From an uncultured Micrococcales bacterium (GTDB lineage: Bacteria > Actinomycetota > Actinomycetes > Actinomycetales > Microbacteriaceae): DNA of 19,937 nucleotides. The translations under genes were made by a program, and so were the position numbers. The stretch spans positions 1-19,937 of the forward strand of contig CAITNA010000012.1 in NCBI GenBank assembly GCA_903893675.1. Direction: 5' to 3'. Below the pieces are notes generated by a model that saw nothing but the letters and a program-made list of their open reading frames with translations, had not been told where the DNA came from and searched no databases. This document shows, one piece after another, positions 13,638 through 19,937 of this stretch. How positions within the stretch are numbered: position 1 is the first letter of the stretch; every line of letters starts with the position of its first letter.

Positions 13638-15241
13638 TGCCTAAAAACCTCGGTGGGTCGTTCTATGCCACGACGCCTATCTTCTATGTGAACGATGCCC
13701 CGCACATCGGTCACGCCTACACCGAGGTGGCCGCCGATGTGTTGACCCGCTGGCACCGTCAGCGAGGCGAAGACGCCTTCTTGCTGACCGGCACCGACGA
13801 GCACGGCGAAAAGGTGCTTCGCACCGCAGCCGCCAATAAGGTCGAGCCGCAGGCCTGGGTCGATCAGCTGGTGCACGACGCCTGGCTGCCAATGCTCAAC
13901 ACCTTGGATGTAGACAACCAAGACTTCATTCGCACCACCGAACCGCGCCACGAGCGCAATGTTCAGCGCTTCTTGCAGCTGGTTCACGACAACGGCTTTA
14001 TCTATCGCGGCGAGTTCGTGGGCAAGTACTGCGTCGGTTGCGAGGAATACAAGCCCGAGGGCGACCTGGTCGAGGGCACCGGCGAGTTCGAAGGCCAAGA
14101 TGTCTGTGCCATTCACTCGAAGCCGGTCGAGAACCTGAACGAGACCAACTACTTCTTCAAGCTCAGCGAGTTCGAGCAGCCACTGCTCGATTTCTATGCG
14201 GCCAACCCAAACTTCATTCAGCCAGACAGTGCTCGCAACGAGGTCGTCTCATTCGTTCGCCGTGGTCTCGAAGATCTTTCGATCTCGCGCTCGAAAGAGA
14301 AGTTCGACTGGGGTGTCGACATTCCTTGGGACGACACTCACATCACCTACGTTTGGTTCGACGCGCTTTTGAACTACATCACCGCAATCGGTTTCGGCGA
14401 AGACGATGAAGCCTCGCGCGAAAAGTTCGCACAGTACTGGCCAGCATCCGTGCACGTTGTCGGCAAGGACATCCTGCGTTTTCACGCCGTGATTTGGCCC
14501 GCGATGTTGATGGCTGCAGGTCTAGAACTGCCAAAGCAGATTTTCGGTCACGGCTGGTTGCTGGTCGGCGGCGAGAAGATGTCGAAGTCGAAGCTCACCG
14601 GCATCGCCCCGACTCAGATCACCGACATCTTCGGCTCGGATGCATTCCGCTACTACTTCATGAAGGCGATTGCTTTCGGCAGCGACGGCTCGTTCTCGTG
14701 GGAAGACCTGACCGCGCGCTACACCTCTGAGCTCGCCAACGGTTTCGGCAACCTTGCCTCGCGCTCGCTCGCCATGATCCAGCGCTACTTCGACGGCGTG
14801 ATTCCTGCCGCCGGCTTCTATAACGAGGATGACCTCGAGATCCAGCGCATCGCAGGCGCGGCCGTCGCCGGGGCAGATGCGGCGATCGAGGCTGTGGCCA
14901 TCCATGAGGCAATTGCTCAGGTCTGGACACTCGTCGACGCCCTGAACAACTACATCACCGTGCAGGAGCCTTGGGTTCTTGCCAAAGACGAAGCCAAGCG
15001 CGAGCGCCTTGCGACCGTGCTTTACAGCTGCGCCGAGGGTCTGCGCGTGCTGGCCGTGCTGCTGGCACCTGTGATTCCTAAGGCAACCGGCAAGCTCTGG
15101 GCTGCACTGGCAACCGGTTCGCTCGGCGACCTTGCCGACCAGTCGCTGCTTGAGGCCGGCAACTGGGGTCAGCTTCCTGCGGGTTCAACCATCGGTGAAC
15201 TCGAGCCGCTGTTCCCTCGCATCGAGCAAGACGAAAAGTAG
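13637..15241 (+). CDS. metG: Methionyl-tRNA synthetase
   Basis: 534-residue class I aminoacyl-tRNA synthetase that charges tRNA-Met. The signatures are HIGH (23-26, in FYVNDAPHIGHAYTEV) and KMSKS (314-318). The connective-peptide domain has a single-zinc knuckle, YCVGC followed by CAIH, in the C-x2-C / C-x2-H arrangement known from Thermus MetRS. FDALLNYITAIGF and VGKDILRFHAVIWPAMLMAAG line the methionine and tRNA sites. The anticodon-binding helical domain ends at ~534, and the EMAP/Trbp111-like C-terminal dimerisation domain is absent. The start overlaps the rsmI stop and lacks its own SD. tatD follows after three bases. Confidence 0.97.
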   Translation: MPKNLGGSFYATTPIFYVNDAPHIGHAYTEVAADVLTRWHRQRGEDAFLLTGTDEHGEKVLRTAAANKVEPQAWVDQLVHDAWLPMLNTLDVDNQDFIRTTEPRHERNVQRFLQLVHDNGFIYRGEFVGKYCVGCEEYKPEGDLVEGTGEFEGQDVCAIHSKPVENLNETNYFFKLSEFEQPLLDFYAANPNFIQPDSARNEVVSFVRRGLEDLSISRSKEKFDWGVDIPWDDTHITYVWFDALLNYITAIGFGEDDEASREKFAQYWPASVHVVGKDILRFHAVIWPAMLMAAGLELPKQIFGHGWLLVGGEKMSKSKLTGIAPTQITDIFGSDAFRYYFMKAIAFGSDGSFSWEDLTARYTSELANGFGNLASRSLAMIQRYFDGVIPAAGFYNEDDLEIQRIAGAAVAGADAAIEAVAIHEAIAQVWTLVDALNNYITVQEPWVLAKDEAKRERLATVLYSCAEGLRVLAVLLAPVIPKATGKLWAALATGSLGDLADQSLLEAGNWGQLPAGSTIGELEPLFPRIEQDEK

Positions 15242-15244
15242 GCC

Positions 15245-16096
15245 ATGGCCTACGAATACCCGCCGCTTCCCGAGCCGCTCGAAGTCGGCACCTACGACAA
15301 CCACGCTCACCTCGAATTTCGCTATGACGAAAACGGCGACGACCCGATGCCGTGGCAAGAGAACTTGGCAAAGGCATCCGAGGTTGGAATGCTCGGAGTG
15401 GTTCAAGTTGGCGTGACCCTAGAGTCTTCGAATTGGTCGGCGTGGGCCGCAACCCAGGATGAGCGCGTGCTCGCAGCGGTTGCACTCCACCCGAATGAGG
15501 CGCCGCTCTACCGTCACCAAAAAGAACTCTCGGATGCGATTGCCGAAGTTGCCGATTTGGCCAAGCAGCCACGCGTGCGAGCAATCGGTGAGACCGGATT
15601 GGACTTCTTTCGCACCGAAGGCGATCACGAAATCGCCCTGCAGAAATATTCATTTGAAGAGCACATTCGCATCGCAAAAGAAAACGACATCGCACTGATG
15701 ATTCACGACCGCGAGGCACACGCAGATGTCGTCTCTACTTTGAAGCGCGTCGGTGCACCCGAGCGCGTGGTTTTCCACTGCTATTCGGGCGACGAATCGC
15801 TCGCCGAGATTTGCAACGCAAACGGCTGGTACATGTCGTTCGCAGGCAACATCACCATCAAGCGCAATGCCCACCTTCGCCAGTCGATGATGATTGCTCG
15901 ACCAGAGCTGGTGCTAATCGAAACCGATTCACCGTTCTTGGCACCTGAACCATATCGCGGCCGTACTAATGCGCCATACCTCGTGCCAATCACGCTGCGC
16001 TTCGCGGCCGAGCTCATTGGCAAGCCGGTCAACGACCTTGCCGCCCAAATTACAAAAAACACCGAGCGCGTCTATGGCTCGTGGAGTGCGAATTGA
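15245..16096 (+). CDS. tatD: TatD-family metal-dependent DNase/hydrolase
   Basis: 283-residue TIM-barrel amidohydrolase-like nuclease with a 3'-5' exonuclease role in the family. Metal ligands are visible: Asp18-Asn-His20-Ala-His22 (the family usually has D[ST]HxH), the GETGLDFFR glutamate, the IHDREAHADV histidine, the VFHCYSG histidine and the IETDSPFLAP aspartate. The conserved R-N/P tail (PEPYRGRTNAPYLVP) follows. The N-terminus MAYEYPPLPEPLEVG is an ~14-residue extension typical of actinobacterial members. In M. tuberculosis the resuscitation-promoting factor gene rpfB lies between tatD and rsmA; here tatD overlaps rsmA by 4 bp, so rpfB is not at this locus. Confidence 0.93.
   Translation: MAYEYPPLPEPLEVGTYDNHAHLEFRYDENGDDPMPWQENLAKASEVGMLGVVQVGVTLESSNWSAWAATQDERVLAAVALHPNEAPLYRHQKELSDAIAEVADLAKQPRVRAIGETGLDFFRTEGDHEIALQKYSFEEHIRIAKENDIALMIHDREAHADVVSTLKRVGAPERVVFHCYSGDESLAEICNANGWYMSFAGNITIKRNAHLRQSMMIARPELVLIETDSPFLAPEPYRGRTNAPYLVPITLRFAAELIGKPVNDLAAQITKNTERVYGSWSAN
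16083..16086 (+). promoter_or_regulatory. SD selecting the TTG start of rsmA
   Basis: GGAG within the last codons of tatD ends six bases before TTG 16093, which overlaps the tatD TGA as TTGA. The alternative in-frame GTG at 16081 would overlap this SD and has none of its own. Confidence 0.6.
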
Positions 16097-16953
16097 CCCG
16101 CAGCGTCGAATTGCTCGGTGGCAACGACATCCGTGAATTGGCCGGTCGCCTGGGCGTAATGCCAACCAAGAAGCTGGGTCAGAACTTCGTGACCGACCCA
16201 AACACCATTCGACGAATCGTGGCGGCCGCGGGCCTGAAGGGCAATGAAACCGTGGTCGAGATCGGGCCGGGCCTCGGCTCGCTGACCCTCGGGCTGCTCG
16301 AGCAGGCTGGGCGAGTGGTTGCCGTCGAGATCGACCAGAAGCTGGCCGACGAGCTCGAGGCCACCGTTGCCGCGCGCGCCACCGATGTCGACTTCACTCT
16401 GGTTCGCGGCGACGCTCTGCAGATTTCGTCACTGCCAGTCGCCCCTGATGCACTGGTTGCCAACCTGCCTTACAACATCTCTGTGCCAGTGCTGCTGCAC
16501 TTTCTCGAGACCTTCGAGTCGATTCGTTTCGGATTGGTTTTGGTTCAGGCCGAGGTGGCGCACCGCCTAGCCGCAGCCCCTGGCAACAAGGTCTATGGCG
16601 TGCCGAGCGTGAAGCTCGCCTGGTATGCCGACTCGCACCTGGCCGGCAATGTTGGCCGCACGATTTTCTGGCCGGTGCCGAATGTCGACAGCGCGCTGGT
16701 CTATTTCGCAAAGCGCGAGACCCCGCTTGGCGACGAAGCCCTTCGCCTCGACACCTTTGCGGTTGTTGATGCGGCGTTCTCGCAGCGTCGCAAGACACTT
16801 CGTCAGGCTCTTGCAACTTGGGCGGGTGGGGCTGCGCAGGCCGAGGCGATTCTTGCTCGCGCGGGTGTTGATCACACCGCTCGCGGTGAAGCGCTCAACG
16901 TTCACGAATTCGTCAAGATTGCGCAAGCAAAACGCGATGGCGGTGAAGTGTGA
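16093..16953 (+). CDS. rsmA: 16S rRNA (A1518/A1519-N6,N6)-dimethyltransferase RsmA (KsgA)
   Basis: 286 residues from a TTG start. It dimethylates the two adjacent adenines in helix 45 of 16S rRNA late in 30S assembly. Motif X is KKLGQNFVTDPNTIRRIV (26-43), the SAM-binding motif I is VVEIGPGLGSLT (54-65), motif II is VVAVEID, and the catalytic motif IV NLPYNIS is at 124-130. The C-terminal domain contains PVPNVDSALVYF and AFSQRRKTLRQAL, both strongly conserved. GTG at 16081 is possible but TTG 16093 has the better SD and a typical 4-bp overlap. The stop overlaps the GTG of the IspE fusion gene. Confidence 0.95.
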   Translation: MTRSVELLGGNDIRELAGRLGVMPTKKLGQNFVTDPNTIRRIVAAAGLKGNETVVEIGPGLGSLTLGLLEQAGRVVAVEIDQKLADELEATVAARATDVDFTLVRGDALQISSLPVAPDALVANLPYNISVPVLLHFLETFESIRFGLVLVQAEVAHRLAAAPGNKVYGVPSVKLAWYADSHLAGNVGRTIFWPVPNVDSALVYFAKRETPLGDEALRLDTFAVVDAAFSQRRKTLRQALATWAGGAAQAEAILARAGVDHTARGEALNVHEFVKIAQAKRDGGEV

Positions 16954-18218
16954 ACGAAATAGCAAAACGCAATGAGCGCCTGCAATATTCATTCACGCGT
17001 CACCTCGCCTGCGCCGAAGGCCCGCTGCGACTAATGCTCGGCGATGTCGATCGCTGGCCGGGCAACCTCAACCCTCGTTTGCTTACGGCAAACGAGAACG
17101 AGGTGGTTGTTGCATTTCGCGATAACTCGCGGGCGCGCATCCGGGTGAGCAAACTCGCAGCCGGAGTTCAGCGCATCGAGATCGAGCACGAGGCTGCCCC
17201 GAGCAATTCGCAGGCCGAAGCTGCCGGCGGAGTTGACTACGAGATTTTCTGGTTCGAACTTTTTGCGATGCTCAACTCGCGATTGATGCCAGAGCGCTTG
17301 GCGGTTGCCACCGCTCCTGGCAAGGTCAATCTGTTTCTCGGCATCGGGCCGCTTGCCCCGAACGGGTACCACTCGGTTGCCAGCCTCTATCTGGCCGTGA
17401 ACCTGCGCGAGACCGTCAGCGCGCAGCTGGCCACGACCTATGAGGTCAAGGTGACCGGCGATTTCGATGCGTTCGAGCTGCTTCAGGTGCCCACGGACGA
17501 GAGCAACCTGGTCGTGAAGGCCGCTAAGCGCGTGGCCGAGCAGGCCGGGGCGCCAGACCCGCTCAAGCTCACCATCGGCATCGATAAGCGCGTGCCGATT
17601 GCCGGTGGCATGGGTGGCGGTTCGGCCGATGGCGCTGCCGCTCTGCTGGTTGCCAACGAAATGTTCAACGGCAAGTTCGATCGCCAAGACCTCATCGACA
17701 TGGCAGCAGGGCTCGGTGCCGACGTTCCGTTCGCGGTTCTCGGTGGTGCGGCTATTGGCTCTGGAACCGGTGCGAAGTTGACCGCCGTTGAAGATGTTGC
17801 ACAGGTTCATCTGGTGCTCATCCTTGATGAGCAGGGCCTTTCGACACCTGCGGTCTATCGCAAGCTCGATGAGTTGCGCACGGCTCGCGGTGAAAACCCG
17901 ACCGCAGTTGCCGAGCCGACCGTAACGCGTGCACTTATTCGCGCGCTGCAGAACGGCAACCCGTGGGACATCGCCGCCGCGATGCAAAACGATCTCGAAG
18001 AAGCAGCCCTCGCGCTTCGCCCTGATCTGCAAAACAAGATCGACCTCGCGCTCGAGCTTGGCGCGGTGCGCGCGATGGTGAGCGGCAGTGGCCCGACCGT
18101 GATGGCACTTGTCGGCAGCGAGGCTGGAGCGAAAGACATCGCAGAGCAACTCAGCAAGCGCGGGCTAAACGCCTTTGCAGTCAGTGGGCCAGACTTCGGC
18201 GCAGAGTTGGTCGACTAA
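16950..18218 (+). CDS. ispE: 4-diphosphocytidyl-2-C-methyl-D-erythritol kinase with extra N-terminal domain
   Basis: 422 residues. The kinase proper begins near residue 118: ATAPGKVNLFLGIGPLAPNGYH, then the GHMP ATP loop PIAGGMGGGSAD (216-227), and MVSGSGPTVMALVG near the end. IspE phosphorylates CDP-ME in the MEP pathway to isoprenoids and polyprenols. Unusually, about 112 residues precede it (RLQYSFTRHLACAEGPLRLMLGDV...). Their pattern of strands, then W-P-G-N-L, then a C-terminal helix FWFELFAMLNSRLM, resembles a short SRPBCC/AHSA1-type (START-like) domain. The extension is likely translated because its GTG overlaps the rsmA stop (GTGA), like the other joins of the operon. A kinase-only start at ATG 17286 (or 17268) is possible but has no clear SD. 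Kinase identity is secure; the nature of the extension is inference. Confidence 0.92.
   Translation: MNEIAKRNERLQYSFTRHLACAEGPLRLMLGDVDRWPGNLNPRLLTANENEVVVAFRDNSRARIRVSKLAAGVQRIEIEHEAAPSNSQAEAAGGVDYEIFWFELFAMLNSRLMPERLAVATAPGKVNLFLGIGPLAPNGYHSVASLYLAVNLRETVSAQLATTYEVKVTGDFDAFELLQVPTDESNLVVKAAKRVAEQAGAPDPLKLTIGIDKRVPIAGGMGGGSADGAAALLVANEMFNGKFDRQDLIDMAAGLGADVPFAVLGGAAIGSGTGAKLTAVEDVAQVHLVLILDEQGLSTPAVYRKLDELRTARGENPTAVAEPTVTRALIRALQNGNPWDIAAAMQNDLEEAALALRPDLQNKIDLALELGAVRAMVSGSGPTVMALVGSEAGAKDIAEQLSKRGLNAFAVSGPDFGAELVD

Positions 18219-19937
<1,719 letters not shown>

Noticed and set aside
13634..14116. 160-codon minus-strand frame opposite the metG 5' end
   Set aside because: Antisense shadow of a well-supported MetRS; no start signal and no coding logic in the operon.
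17031..18149. 372-codon open frame on the minus strand opposite ispE
   Set aside because: It lies wholly antisense to a clear IspE, its translation has no domain pattern, and high-GC genes commonly give long antisense shadows.

Overview
The window is an ordinary-looking but very compact chromosomal segment of a moderately GC-rich actinobacterium, most likely Microbacteriaceae (order Micrococcales). The evidence is the pairing of pmt with divergent rsmI-metG-tatD-rsmA-ispE, a 5-formyltetrahydrofolate cyclo-ligase beside a RimJ-type acetyltransferase and an Rv0996-like membrane protein, a lysine/alanine-rich H1-like protein, and many TANNNT-N6-start leaderless promoters. From memory, the gene order follows the Mycobacterium tuberculosis Rv0992c-Rv1011 neighbourhood, but galU, moeA and rpfB are absent, which suggests a streamlined genome.

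Layout. 1-252 (-): N-terminus of an MFS transporter. 302-373 (-): tRNA-Arg(CCU). 436-4104 (+): a 1222-residue DUF4011/SF1 helicase-like protein whose ATPase motifs are substituted. 4143-4709 (-): 5-formyl-THF cyclo-ligase, divergent from 4727-5383 (+), a GNAT acetyltransferase, followed by 5400-6065 (+), a small membrane protein. 6154-6642 (+): H1-like DNA-binding protein, with a strong terminator at 6665-6696. 6781-8010 (+): MFS_3 exporter. 12774 down to 8038 (-): a tightly packed five-gene operon, pmt - MFS - YciI - aldo/keto reductase - TIGR01777 epimerase. 12813-19937 (+): rsmI - metG - tatD - rsmA - ispE - ABC-F, overlapping or abutting throughout; the ABC-F gene runs off the window.

How the genes work together. 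The right-hand operon is a translation/housekeeping unit: two 16S rRNA methyltransferases, methionyl-tRNA synthetase, a TatD nuclease, an isoprenoid kinase and a ribosome-associated ABC-F ATPase. Its divergent partner Pmt glycosylates exported proteins using a polyprenyl-phosphate mannose donor, and polyprenol comes from the pathway that IspE serves. Regulation appears simple: seven transcription-unit heads have a -10 hexamer exactly 6 nt before the start codon, while genes inside operons rely on overlaps or SD sequences. No gene-free stretch exceeds 300 bases; the longest (6643-6780) holds a terminator and a promoter.

The least ordinary features are the apparently ATPase-dead helicase-like protein, a ~112-residue N-terminal domain fused to IspE, a palindromic element translated in frame inside the ABC-F linker, an H1-like protein with an acidic N-terminal helix and a possible internal start, and a divergent promoter with overlapping -10 boxes. 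I see no CRISPR array, prophage, transposase or clear defence system.
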